From NCBI GenBank assembly GCA_910576655.1, contig CAJTJC010000016.1, forward strand, positions 1-45,247: a DNA stretch of 45,247 nt, written 5' to 3'. Source of the DNA: an uncultured Christensenella sp. GTDB lineage: Bacteria; Bacillota; Clostridia; Christensenellales; Borkfalkiaceae. Made by a program: the position numbers and the translations under genes. Below the pieces are notes generated by a model. That model was not told the DNA's origin. It did not search any database and saw nothing but the letters and a program-made list of their open reading frames with translations. Shown here in pieces: positions 18,316 to 25,546 of the stretch; within the stretch, counting starts at the first letter, position 1; each line of letters opens with the position of its first letter.

Positions 18316-19821
18316 TCACTTTTTAGGTTTCATTGTGGGGAACAACAGCACGTCGCGTATCGTCGGGCTGTCGGTCAGCAGCATTACCAATCTGTCGACG
18401 CCGAAGCCCAGTCCGCCCGTGGGGGGCAAGCCGTATTCCAGCGCTGTTATAAAGTCCTCGTCAACCTGCGCGTTGCAGCCGGGCTCCTGCGCCCTCTTCG
18501 CCTCTACCTGTTTTACAAACCTCTGCTTCTGGTCGATAGGGTCGTTAAGTTCGGTAAAGGAATTGCCGAACTCGTGCGCGCAGATAAAGTATTCGAACCT
18601 CTGCGTGAACGCGGGGTCGTCCTCCTTCCTCTTTGCAAGCGGGGAGTTTTCGACGGGATAATCGTAAATAAAGGTGGGTTGAATAAGCTTGTCCTCGCAG
18701 AACGCGTCGAACAGCGCAATGAGTACGTGACCCTTAGTAGCCGCGTCGCCCTCGGGAACGGGTGCGCCTAACTTCTTCGCGCAGGCGCGCGCGTCCGCGT
18801 CGGTTGCCCACTCGTCGTAGTCCGCGCCGCAGTACTTCTTGACTGCCTGCTTCATAGTCAGCCTTTCCCACTTGCCGCCGAGGTGCAGCTCGGTGCCCTG
18901 ATAGGTTATATCGGTAGTACCGAGTACGTTTTGGGCGATTGACTTATACATATCCTCGACCAAATTCATCATATCGAAGTAGTCGCAATAGGCCTGATAC
19001 AGCTCTACCGTGGTAAATTCGGGATTGTGGAACGCGTCCATACCCTCGTTTCTGAAAATTCTGCCGACCTCGTATACGCGCTCCAAACCACCGACTATAA
19101 GCCGCTTTAAGTACAGCTCGGTCTCTATTCTCAGATACATTTCTATGTCGAGCGCGTTGTGCCTCGTCTTGAAGGGACGCGCCGACGCGCCTATTTCGAA
19201 GGTGGTTAAAACGGGCGTGTCTACCTCTAAGAAGCCGCGTCCGTCCAGAAACGAGCGGATTTCCCTGAATATTTTCGAGCGGGTTATAAACGCCTTCTTT
19301 ACGTCGGGATTGACTATCAAATCCAAATCCCTCTGTCTGTAACGGATGTCGGGGTTCGTCAGACCGTGCTGCTTTTCGGGCAGGGGGCGAAGGCACTTGG
19401 TAAGCATTTCAACGTGCTGGCAGTGAACGGAAATTTCGCCCGTCTGGGTCTTGAAAACGAAGCCCTTTACGCCGATTATATCGCCGATGTCGTAGTCCTT
19501 TTTAAACGAGGCGTACGCCTCCTCGCCCACGTCGTCGCGGCGGATATAAAGCTGTATCTGTCCCTCTCTGTCTGAAATATGGGAAAAGGACGCCTTGCCC
19601 ATTATGCGGCGCGACATAAGTCTGCCCGCAAGGGAAACGGTCTTGCCTTCGAGCTTTTCAAAGCTCTCCTTGACAGACAGCGAGTTTTCGGTTACGTCGT
19701 AAGCGACCTTTGCAAAGGGGTTGCTGCCCTCTTCGACAAGCTTCTGCAATTTTTCGCGGCGGATTCTCGCCTGTTCGGCAAGCTCTTCCTCCGTAGGCTC
19801 GGTTGTCAATATTTCGTCCAT
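18316..19821 (-). CDS. lysS: Lysyl-tRNA synthetase, class II
   Basis: A 501-residue class IIb synthetase with an N-terminal OB-fold anticodon-binding domain and a C-terminal catalytic domain. Motif 2 is FRNEGMDAFHNPEF and motif 3 is the GLGFGVDRLVML segment near the C terminus. The length is normal. The start lies 9 bp after the greA stop, and the GreA stop codon overlaps the GGAG ribosome binding site. The greA-lysS pairing is common in Firmicutes. Confidence 0.97.
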   Translation of the reverse strand: MDEILTTEPTEEELAEQARIRREKLQKLVEEGSNPFAKVAYDVTENSLSVKESFEKLEGKTVSLAGRLMSRRIMGKASFSHISDREGQIQLYIRRDDVGEEAYASFKKDYDIGDIIGVKGFVFKTQTGEISVHCQHVEMLTKCLRPLPEKQHGLTNPDIRYRQRDLDLIVNPDVKKAFITRSKIFREIRSFLDGRGFLEVDTPVLTTFEIGASARPFKTRHNALDIEMYLRIETELYLKRLIVGGLERVYEVGRIFRNEGMDAFHNPEFTTVELYQAYCDYFDMMNLVEDMYKSIAQNVLGTTDITYQGTELHLGGKWERLTMKQAVKKYCGADYDEWATDADARACAKKLGAPVPEGDAATKGHVLIALFDAFCEDKLIQPTFIYDYPVENSPLAKRKEDDPAFTQRFEYFICAHEFGNSFTELNDPIDQKQRFVKQVEAKRAQEPGCNAQVDEDFITALEYGLPPTGGLGFGVDRLVMLLTDSPTIRDVLLFPTMKPKK

Positions 19822-19830
19822 GGTATACTC

Positions 19831-20301
19831 CTACGCGATTTTTATAATTTTAAGTGTGTAGCTTGTTCCGTCGGGACAGGAAACGGTGACCTTATCGCCG
19901 ACGTGCTTTCTCATAAGCGCGGCTCCGACGGGCGAGTCGATAGAAATTTTACCCGCCATTACGTCGACCTCGGTTACCGAGGTAATCGTATAGACCGCCT
20001 CTTCCTCCATATCGTCGTCGTAAACCGTTACCACGCTGTTCAAATGAACGTAGCTGTTGTCGGAAACCTCTTCGCGAACGTCGGCGTTTTTGATTTTGTA
20101 TTCGAGCTCGGCAATCTTGCCCTCGTTCGAACGCTGCTCCTCGCGCGCCGCGTCGTATTCTGCATTTTCCGAAAGGTCGCCGTGACTGCGCGCCTCGGCA
20201 ATACGCTCGATAATTTCAAAGCGCTTTACCTTGACGAGATAGTCAAGCTCCTTTTTAAGGTCGTCCAGATTCTTTTGCGTCATAACAAACTTTTCAGCCA
20301 T
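19831..20301 (-). CDS. greA: Transcription elongation factor GreA
   Basis: GreA enters the RNA polymerase secondary channel and stimulates cleavage of backtracked RNA. The 156-residue protein has the N-terminal coiled coil with the acidic tip motif of the family (ARSHGDLSENAEYDAA) and the C-terminal FKBP-like domain (ISIDSPVGAALMRKHVGD). It is first in the greA-lysS-decarboxylase-tmk-holB-ricT operon, with AGAGGT upstream of the ATG and a consensus promoter at 20374-20402. Confidence 0.97.
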   Translation of the reverse strand: MAEKFVMTQKNLDDLKKELDYLVKVKRFEIIERIAEARSHGDLSENAEYDAAREEQRSNEGKIAELEYKIKNADVREEVSDNSYVHLNSVVTVYDDDMEEEAVYTITSVTEVDVMAGKISIDSPVGAALMRKHVGDKVTVSCPDGTSYTLKIIKIA

Positions 20302-20373
20302 TATTTACCTCTTTTAATACAAATATATTCCGATTGACTTTATTCAACCGGAACGAAATTTCTTTTTTTCTCT

Positions 20374-20402
20374 ATTATATACTCAACCGACGGTTTTGTC
20401 AA
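20374..20402 (-). promoter_or_regulatory. Consensus sigma-A promoter of the greA operon
   Basis: On the minus strand TTGACA (20397-20402), a 17-bp spacer and TATAAT (20374-20379) match the consensus exactly. The greA leader would be about 70 nt. Confidence 0.92.
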
Positions 20403-20424
20403 ACGATTTAATTCGCCGATACGC

Positions 20425-20453
20425 TTTACATTTTTCACGCGTTCGGGTATAAT
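20425..20453 (+). promoter_or_regulatory. Promoter of the 20460 gene, predicted leaderless
   Basis: TTTACA (20425-20430), a 17-bp spacer and TATAAT (20448-20453) are followed by 6 bp and then ATG. It is divergent from the greA promoter. Confidence 0.85.
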
Positions 20454-20459
20454 TACGGT

Positions 20460-20720
20460 ATGTTTAAAATTTGGGCGAAAATAATCAAAGACGGGAAAAT
20501 AGTAAAACAGACCGTTTACGAAAGCGTGGATAAGTTTGCTTACTCGCAATTTTTTAATTACCTGGCGGATATATGCGAGGTAATGGACGTTGCTACCCCC
20601 GTTCTGTTAAAAACTCATATCTTCAATTACGCGAAATTTTCGACCGTGCGGTTTATCCCGCGCGACTTTGCCGAGCCCGTCGATTTCGATAAATTGGTGC
20701 TTGATAACATAACCGCATAG
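20460..20720 (+). CDS. Small conserved-looking hypothetical protein
   Basis: An 86-residue soluble, mixed alpha/beta protein with no recognised motif. It begins MFKIWAKIIKDGKIVK and ends in an acidic helix. The strong promoter immediately before the ATG and coding-like composition support a real gene. No ribosome binding site is present because the predicted transcript starts at the ATG. A small membrane-protein gene follows 20 bp downstream. No function can be assigned. Confidence 0.75.
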   Translation: MFKIWAKIIKDGKIVKQTVYESVDKFAYSQFFNYLADICEVMDVATPVLLKTHIFNYAKFSTVRFIPRDFAEPVDFDKLVLDNITA

Positions 20721-20740
20721 AAACTGCGCATAATTGTAAT

Positions 20741-20950
20741 ATGAAACACACCTGTTATTTATGCGTCGCAATGCTTATTACCCTCGCCATATTCGGGGGG
20801 ATATACGCATTTTCGGGCTTCAACGCCCTGTATTTTATTTGTATGAGCAACGATACGGTTTACCGCAGTTTCCTTGCGGTGCACGCCGTCGCCGCCCTGT
20901 TTACGGTATATTCCCTTATCGTTTTCAAGCCCTTCAAGGGACTTAAATAA
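20741..20950 (+). CDS. Small two-helix membrane protein, DUF378-like
   Basis: A 69-residue protein with two predicted membrane helices and a short loop containing a YRSFLAVHAVAAL segment that recalls the DUF378 pattern. No ribosome binding site is visible; CATAAT followed by 6 bp and ATG repeats the leaderless arrangement seen elsewhere, but the -35 box is poor, so it may be co-transcribed with the preceding gene. A terminator follows at 20965. Family assignment is tentative. Confidence 0.65.
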   Translation: MKHTCYLCVAMLITLAIFGGIYAFSGFNALYFICMSNDTVYRSFLAVHAVAALFTVYSLIVFKPFKGLK

Positions 20951-20964
20951 TTGCGTTCAACGAT

Positions 20965-20993
20965 TAAAGCCGTGCTTTATGCACGGCTTTTTA
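20965..20993. terminator. Terminator between the small membrane-protein gene and the 21000 gene
   Basis: AAAGCCGTGC and GCACGGCTTT pair around TTTAT and are followed by TT. The A/T-symmetric stem can work for both convergent genes. Confidence 0.88.
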
Positions 20994-20999
20994 TTGTCT

Positions 21000-21896
21000 T
21001 TATACGTTGTTTATTTTAATGCTTGCGCCTGTTTTTGCGTCCTGATACATTACCCAGTAGCCCGAAACGGCGTCCTCGGACGCGGGTATGAACGAGGAAT
21101 TTTCTAAACTTGCGGGCGGTGTAAGCGGGTTTTGCGACGGCACGCCGTAGCAGATATACTGGGCTTTTCCCCCGCCGTATATCACGCCGAATACGTAAAA
21201 CTTTCCGTCGCCGTAGCTTATCCTTGCCCAGCGCGAGTTTTCCACCATTTTTTCAAGAGCGTCCTCGCAAGGGTAGGACGACAGCACCTTTTCTATTTCC
21301 TCTTTCATTCGGTCGTAGAAGCTTCCGCCGGTGAACAGTCCTCCCGCGGCGTCGGTCTGGTGAGATACAGCCGCCTCATTTTCTGATACGCCACGCCCGA
21401 CTTCTTCCTCTTTTTTATCTTCGCATACAGACCCACCGTCTTTATCAGCTTGCCCGAATTCATAATAGTTCTCCTGCGCCAACGCCTCGTCCTCGTACTT
21501 GGTCGCGGGCGGGTCGTACTTTCTTATATTTTCCTGCCTTTCTATTTCCTCGCGTATGCCTATAGCCGCGGTATGAAACGCGCCGCAAACCGCGCTTGCG
21601 ACGGGCGCCACCTCGTCGTTGACGAAGCATATCAACGCGGCAAAGCCGCTGCCCGTATCGACGGGGCTTACTCCGTCGAACATCAGACCATCCAGCACGC
21701 AAACCGACTTACCGTCCGAAACCGCGCAAACGTACCTGCCCTGATTAAGCGGAGCAAAGTTTATCAAAGAAACCTCTACGCGCAAATTCGTACCGTATTT
21801 TTCCGCCTTGACAAGCCCGGAAAGAGGCCCGCCGTCCACGGAAAACCCGCTTTTCAGTCCGCGTATCACCGCAATATTTTTAGTATAACCGCCCAT
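21000..21896 (-). CDS. Conserved clostridial-type protein of unknown function
   Basis: A 298-residue protein. The N-terminal domain (about 1-115) is beta-rich, with IRGLKSGFSVDGGPLSG, then LINFAPLNQGRYVC and GFAALICFV. A charged linker includes YEDEALAQENYYEFG. A second domain (about 190-298) has SRWARISYGDGKFYVFGVIYG and a closing SGYWVMYQDAKTG. I recognise this layout as typical of clostridial genomes but know no assigned function. No signal peptide or membrane helix is visible. The ATG is preceded by CGGAG. It is a single transcription unit. Confidence 0.85.
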   Translation of the reverse strand: MGGYTKNIAVIRGLKSGFSVDGGPLSGLVKAEKYGTNLRVEVSLINFAPLNQGRYVCAVSDGKSVCVLDGLMFDGVSPVDTGSGFAALICFVNDEVAPVASAVCGAFHTAAIGIREEIERQENIRKYDPPATKYEDEALAQENYYEFGQADKDGGSVCEDKKEEEVGRGVSENEAAVSHQTDAAGGLFTGGSFYDRMKEEIEKVLSSYPCEDALEKMVENSRWARISYGDGKFYVFGVIYGGGKAQYICYGVPSQNPLTPPASLENSSFIPASEDAVSGYWVMYQDAKTGASIKINNV

Positions 21897-21996
21897 AAAT
21901 AACTCCGTATTTATACTTTAATATATTATATTGCTGAATAAGCATAGAAAAAACGCAAAAAATGTATTTATTCGTATATTTTTGCACTATATTTAC

Positions 21997-22025
21997 TTTA
22001 TTTTAACCCCCCGTTTCGGTATAAT
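21997..22025 (+). promoter_or_regulatory. Promoter of pckG, predicted leaderless
   Basis: TATAAT (22020-22025) lies 6 bp before the ATG. The -35 region (TTTATT, 21997-22002, 17-bp spacing) is weak. No Shine-Dalgarno sequence lies between the -10 box and the start. Confidence 0.65.
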
Positions 22026-22031
22026 TATATT

Positions 22032-23765
22032 ATGACTATAACGAAAAACAAAGCCGCGCTTGAATTTGTAGAGCGCTGCGCCGCTCTTGCCCTTCCCGAC
22101 AGCATCGTGTGGATAGACGGCAGCGCCGCTCAGATTGAACAGCTTAAAGCACAAGCCGTGCAAAGCGGCGAGCTTATCGCCCTGAAAAACGACTGCTACC
22201 TGCACCGCAGCAACCCCAACGACGTTGCGCGCGTAGAGGACAGAACCTTTATATGCACCCGAAAACGCGAGGACGCGGGTCCGACCAATTACTGGCTTGC
22301 ACCCGATAAGGCGTACCGTATTGCGGGCGAAATCGCACGCGGGGCCATGAAGGGCAGGACTATGTACGTAATACCCTATTCTATGGGCGTTGTCGGCAGC
22401 AGCTTTGCCAAAATCGGCATAGAGGTGACCGATTCCGTATACGTAGTGCTTAATATGTGCATTATGACCCGAGTCGGAAAGCGTTGCCTCGACGCGCTGG
22501 GAAACGGCGATTTTATTAAGGGCTTTCACGCAACGTGCGAGGTGGACGCCGAAAAGCGTTACGTTATGCACTTCCCCGAGGATAATACGATAATATCGCT
22601 TAACTCGGCTTACGGCGGGAACGTGCTTTTGGGCAAAAAATGCTTTGCGCTGAGGATAGCTTCGTTCCTCGGAAAAAACGAGGGCTGGCTTGCCGAGCAC
22701 ATGCTGATTTTAGGCGTGACCTTCCCCGACGGCGCGAAAAAATACGTTGCGGCGGCTTTCCCCTCGGCGTGCGGTAAAACCAATCTTGCCATGCTGATAC
22801 CGCCCAAGCATTACCTTGAAAAGGGCTATAAAATAGAGTGCGTGGGAGACGATATTGCCTGGATACGCGTCGGTGACGACGGCAGGCTTTGGGCGGTCAA
22901 TCCCGAAAACGGCTTTTTCGGCGTAGCCCCCGGCACCAACGAACGCAGCAATTACAACGCCCTGCAATCGACCCTGCACGGAACGATTTTTACAAACGTC
23001 GCGCTCAATCCCGACGATATGACAGTCTGGTGGGAGGGACTGACAAAACAGCCGCCCGCGCGCCTTATCGACTGGACGGGCAAGCCGTGGGACGGCAAGG
23101 GCTGCGCGGCTCACCCCAACTCGCGCTTTACCGCGCCCGCGGAAAACTGCCCCTGCATTTCTCCCGAGTTTAATTCCGTAACGGGCGTACCGCTTTCCGC
23201 GATAATCTTCGGCGGCAGACGCGCTTCGACTACGCCGCTCGTCTATCAGTCGCGCGACTGGGACCACGGCGTGTTCGTCGGCTCGGCAATGTCCTCGGAA
23301 ACGACCGCTGCCGCCGCGGGTGCGACCGGCGTTCTCCGCCACGACCCCATGGCTATGAAGCCGTTTGCGGGCTATCATATAGGCGACTACTTCGCGCACT
23401 GGATTGATATGGGGAAAAAGGTTGCAAACCCTCCCGCTATCTTTAACGTAAACTGGTTCAGACAGGCAAAGGACGGCAGCTTTTTGTGGCCGGGCTTCGG
23501 CGACAATATGCGAGTGCTGGAATGGATTTTGCGCCGCTGCGACGGCTCGGTGGGCGCGGTTGAAACGGCGATAGGCTACGTACCACGCCCCGAGGATATA
23601 GATACCGAGGGTATAACCGTAGACCTTGACGGGCTGCTTGCCGTGGACAAGCAAAGCTGGCTTGACGAGGCGAATGAAATTGAAAGGTATTACAATGAAA
23701 TAGGCCCTCGCATACCCGACGAGCTTTGGCAATGCCTTAAAACCTTGAAGAAAAATTGCAAATAA
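22032..23765 (+). CDS. pckG: Phosphoenolpyruvate carboxykinase (GTP)
   Basis: This enzyme interconverts oxaloacetate plus GTP with PEP, CO2 and GDP. In anaerobes it can run as a CO2-fixing, GTP-forming step. The 577-residue protein has the kinase P-loop FPSACGKT with the hyper-reactive Cys247, YSMGVVGSSFAKIGIEVTDS near residue 116, and FGGRR in the GTP-binding region. The length is slightly short for the GTP family (about 600). The ATG at 22032 sits 6 bp after a TATAAT box and has no ribosome binding site. A terminator at 23769 closes this single-gene unit. Confidence 0.95.
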   Translation: MTITKNKAALEFVERCAALALPDSIVWIDGSAAQIEQLKAQAVQSGELIALKNDCYLHRSNPNDVARVEDRTFICTRKREDAGPTNYWLAPDKAYRIAGEIARGAMKGRTMYVIPYSMGVVGSSFAKIGIEVTDSVYVVLNMCIMTRVGKRCLDALGNGDFIKGFHATCEVDAEKRYVMHFPEDNTIISLNSAYGGNVLLGKKCFALRIASFLGKNEGWLAEHMLILGVTFPDGAKKYVAAAFPSACGKTNLAMLIPPKHYLEKGYKIECVGDDIAWIRVGDDGRLWAVNPENGFFGVAPGTNERSNYNALQSTLHGTIFTNVALNPDDMTVWWEGLTKQPPARLIDWTGKPWDGKGCAAHPNSRFTAPAENCPCISPEFNSVTGVPLSAIIFGGRRASTTPLVYQSRDWDHGVFVGSAMSSETTAAAAGATGVLRHDPMAMKPFAGYHIGDYFAHWIDMGKKVANPPAIFNVNWFRQAKDGSFLWPGFGDNMRVLEWILRRCDGSVGAVETAIGYVPRPEDIDTEGITVDLDGLLAVDKQSWLDEANEIERYYNEIGPRIPDELWQCLKTLKKNCK

Positions 23766-23768
23766 ATT

Positions 23769-23797
23769 AAGTCCGCTGCGTTTAGTGGCGGACTTTT
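23769..23797 (+). terminator. Terminator of pckG
   Basis: AGTCCGC and GCGGACT pair around an 11-nt loop and are followed by a T run, directly after the pckG stop. Confidence 0.85.
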
Positions 23798-23818
23798 TAA
23801 TTTTTGCATTAATAATCC

Positions 23819-23847
23819 TTGAAATTTTCTTGCGTCCGTGCTATAAT
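23819..23847 (+). promoter_or_regulatory. Promoter of the structured RNA upstream of the SLOG gene
   Basis: TTGAAA (23819-23824), a 17-bp spacer and TATAAT (23842-23847). Transcription would begin around 23853, at the very base of the long stem formed by 23851-24007. Confidence 0.88.
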
Positions 23848-23850
23848 AAC

Positions 23851-24059
23851 AATGCGACTTCAATTTAATAAACCTATTTCCGAAATACAACGGTAGTATT
23901 ATTTTCTTTTTTTTGGAAACAACCAGAGTATAGGTAGTTATACCGTTCGCTACTGGGTTGTTTCCTCTGCTTGTTGGTTATGGAAATAGGTAAATTGAAG
24001 TCGCATTCAAAGGGACGGTATGCTATGATGTCGTTCCTTAGGGGGCGGCATCTTTTTTT
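23851..24059 (+). ncRNA. Candidate structured RNA or riboswitch-like leader
   Basis: The 5' arm at 23851-23881 (17 bp, a 5-nt ATAAA bulge, then 9 bp) pairs perfectly with 23982-24007. The stem continues inward with ATA/TAT and CAAC/GTTG. A pyrimidine-rich loop (23892-23914) and the hairpin 23915-23924 with 23956-23965 (10 bp, GGAAACAACC) lie inside. After the closing stem, AGGGACG (24011-24017) can pair with CGTTCCT (24032-24038), which is the 5' arm of the terminator at 24027-24059, so the two pairings exclude each other. A SLOG gene starts directly after the terminator. It may be a regulatory leader or a free RNA; a 6S-like RNA is an alternative. I do not recognise it as a known class. Confidence 0.75.
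24027..24059 (+). terminator. Terminator at the end of the structured RNA, abutting the SLOG start
   Basis: GATGTCGTTCC (24027-24037) and GGGGCGGCATC (24042-24052) form an 11-bp stem including three G-T pairs, followed by seven T. The ATG of the next gene is the next base. The GGGGG in the 3' arm is the only Shine-Dalgarno-like sequence for that gene, 14 bp upstream. Confidence 0.88.
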
Positions 24060-24527
24060 ATGACGGCAGCTATTAAAACCTGCTCGTGTTTCGGGCACTC
24101 CGTCGTTGATATAACGGACGAGCTGATTGAAAGAACGAGAACGGAAATAGACAGGGCAATACAGGACGGCGTAAGAATTTTTCTGTTTGGCGGCAGAAGC
24201 GATTTTGACGATTTGTGCTATGACCTTGTAACCGAAAAGAAAAACGCCGACCCGAAGCTTAATATCGAAAGAGTATTTTGTTTTGCGCTTGAAAAGCAGC
24301 TTGCAAAGCCGCCGAGATGGTTCGTACGAAAAGAGTACGAGGCGTTGGAGTGCCCGACAAAGCATTTCGATTATTGGTATACGGCAATATATTTTCGTAA
24401 CCTTGCAATGCTTGACCGAAGCGATTTGGCTTTGTTTTACGCAGAGCAGAGAAAAAACAGCGGCGCATACAAAACGTATCTGTATGCGGTAAAAAAGCAT
24501 AAACGCATCGTTAATTTATTTACATAA
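24060..24527 (+). CDS. SLOG/DUF1273-like nucleotide-binding protein
   Basis: A 155-residue Rossmann-like protein of the SLOG superfamily (DUF1273/YpsA and DprA relatives), which bind nucleotides or nucleotide derivatives. Seen: the N-terminal strand with CSCFGHS (cf. TGHR in YpsA), the FLFGGRSDFDD loop in place of the usual GxAxGxD, and the C-terminal RNLAMLDRSDLALFYAE strand. The gene has no separate promoter: its ATG abuts the terminator of the structured RNA, so expression would need terminator read-through. A second family member lies at 30648. The ligand and role are unknown. Confidence 0.82.
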   Translation: MTAAIKTCSCFGHSVVDITDELIERTRTEIDRAIQDGVRIFLFGGRSDFDDLCYDLVTEKKNADPKLNIERVFCFALEKQLAKPPRWFVRKEYEALECPTKHFDYWYTAIYFRNLAMLDRSDLALFYAEQRKNSGAYKTYLYAVKKHKRIVNLFT

Positions 24528-24693
24528 TTTGGTATCGAGGCGCACCATTATAAAAACTTATAATTATTTTTTTCGTGAGCAACGCATAATTGACCGAATG
24601 TCTCTGACACGTTCCCTGACAAAGTAGGCGTATGAGTTTCAGCCACTCCTTTATCGATTTTAAATCGAATTTTTTGGTGCAGACCTGATATAG

Positions 24694-24727
24694 TAACGCA
24701 GCGGATTTCCGCTGCGTTATTTTTTTT
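24694..24727 (+). terminator. Plus-strand terminator after the SLOG gene
   Basis: TAACGCAGCGGA and its complement form a strong stem with a short T loop, followed by eight T. It lies about 170 bp after the SLOG stop. The 24528-24693 stretch has no supported gene. Confidence 0.85.
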
Positions 24728-24730
24728 CTT

Positions 24731-24764
24731 AAAAAAAATAACGCACCTGACGTGCGCTATTATT
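24731..24764 (-). terminator. Minus-strand terminator after queT
   Basis: On the minus strand AATAGCGCAC and GTGCGTTATT pair around GTCAG, with one mismatch, followed by a T run (A run at 24731-24737). It is back to back with the plus-strand terminator. Confidence 0.82.
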
Positions 24765-24783
24765 CTACAACGGAAACAATAAA

Positions 24784-25269
24784 TTAACCCTCGCTTTCGG
24801 GCGGTTTTTTCGATGCGTCGCAAAAGGCGGTAACCCCCTTTTTGCGCAGTCCGTAAATTGCTATGTACAGAGGTATTCCCAGTCCGTAGACCCAAAGCGC
24901 TTCGGTTGCGCAAAGCGAGCCGAAATAGCTCCAGTAAGCTATATTCGCCGAGGCATATCCCTCGTCTCCGCCGCAAAGAAAGACTATTACCACGGGTATA
25001 ACAAAGGCGTTGACAAGCACGGGAAACAGTCCGCCGAGGGGGACGTCGAACGCGATAAAAGGCGATGCAAGGTTCGCAAGCATGCACCCTATCCAAAGCG
25101 CTGGCGCCGCTTCGGGAAAGAACAGCGGCAGTATCGTCAACGCTTCGGCTGGGCGGATTTGCAACACGCCCTGATAGGCAATCGCGCCGAACGCGTAGGT
25201 CAGCGCAACGTACAGCGCGGCAATAATTCCCGCACGGCACAGTCTTTTGGTTGTAAAAAAGTTTTTCAT
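24784..25269 (-). CDS. queT: Queuosine precursor transporter QueT
   Basis: A 161-residue integral membrane protein with about five or six helices, of the QueT (COG4708) family, predicted substrate-binding (S) components of ECF-type importers for queuosine precursors. Family features: the basic N terminus before GIIAALYVALTYAFG, the QIRPAEALTILPLFFPEAAPALWIGC segment, and NAFVIPVVIV. The upstream preQ1-type riboswitch and terminator strongly support this assignment. No queuosine synthesis genes lie nearby, so the cell may salvage preQ1 or queuine. The ribosome binding site is weak (GAAAG). Confidence 0.9.
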   Translation of the reverse strand: MKNFFTTKRLCRAGIIAALYVALTYAFGAIAYQGVLQIRPAEALTILPLFFPEAAPALWIGCMLANLASPFIAFDVPLGGLFPVLVNAFVIPVVIVFLCGGDEGYASANIAYWSYFGSLCATEALWVYGLGIPLYIAIYGLRKKGVTAFCDASKKPPESEG

Positions 25270-25293
25270 TTCTTTCGCACGAAAAGTCGGCTG

Positions 25294-25320
25294 AAAAAAG
25301 GGACGGCATATAACCGTCCC
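25294..25320 (-). terminator. Regulatory terminator upstream of queT
   Basis: On the minus strand GGGACGG and CCGTCCC form a 7-bp stem followed by six T, lying between the riboswitch candidate and the queT start. The position fits a transcriptional off-switch. Confidence 0.82.
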
Positions 25321-25335
25321 TGATACTTTTCGTAT

Positions 25336-25380
25336 TCTCCTTCGGTTTTTTTAACGATGTGTTTAGCCGAAAACCATCTC
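25336..25380 (-). promoter_or_regulatory. preQ1-I-like riboswitch upstream of queT
   Basis: On the minus strand the order matches the preQ1-I pseudoknot: P1 GATG/CATC (25375-25378 with 25356-25359), a loop holding TTCGG and then CTAAACA, an A-rich tail GTTAAAAAAA, and CCGAA (25341-25345), which pairs with TTCGG to form P2. B. subtilis preQ1-I has the same layout, with CUACA in the loop and an AUAAAAAA tail. P1 is short (4 clear pairs). The downstream gene, a queuosine precursor transporter, fits the ligand. Confidence 0.72.
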
Positions 25381-25492
25381 AAGCCTTACGCTTGCCGTTG
25401 TATCTTTATTGAGTCGCCGCCACACCGACCTGCAACTAATCAAACGCAAGCCTTACGCTTGGCGACCTTACGTCGACGATGTATCTTTATTG
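25380..25492 (-). repeat. Imperfect direct repeats with small hairpins sharing one loop
   Basis: CAAGCCTTACGCTTG occurs at 25380-25394 and 25447-25461, and TGTATCTTTATTG at 25399-25411 and 25480-25492. A third hairpin at 25463-25475 has a different stem (CGAC/GTCG) but the same five-base loop CTTAC (GTAAG on the minus strand). The repeats fill the gap between jag and the queT riboswitch. Confidence 0.7.
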
Positions 25493-25546
25493 CGTTACCG
25501 TGACACCGGCAACTCACAAGTCAAGCAAGCCTCGAACTTTAATTTT

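Noticed and set aside
22710..23732. Long minus-strand open frame inside pckG (340 codons)
   Set aside because: It is antisense to a well-supported enzyme gene, has no ribosome binding site and has an unnatural composition.
23851..24007. The 26-bp inverted repeats as terminal repeats of a small transposable element
   Set aside because: No target-site duplication flanks the arms, a nested hairpin lies inside, and the promoter and terminator are placed exactly for transcription of a folded RNA.
23851..24059. Firm assignment as 6S RNA
   Set aside because: The closing stem and inner hairpin recall 6S RNA, but the internal loop is very asymmetric (23 versus 7 nt) and the terminator/antiterminator pairing fits a leader better. 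Left as an alternative.
24528..24693. Possible remnant coding sequence between the SLOG gene and queT
   Set aside because: Some minus-strand translation looks protein-like, but there is no start, no ribosome binding site and no recognisable family.
24548..25309. A 253-codon minus-strand open frame covering queT
   Set aside because: It is an off-frame reading of queT plus the region downstream of it; composition and Arg/Cys-rich content are typical of a shadow, and it crosses two terminators and the queT stop.
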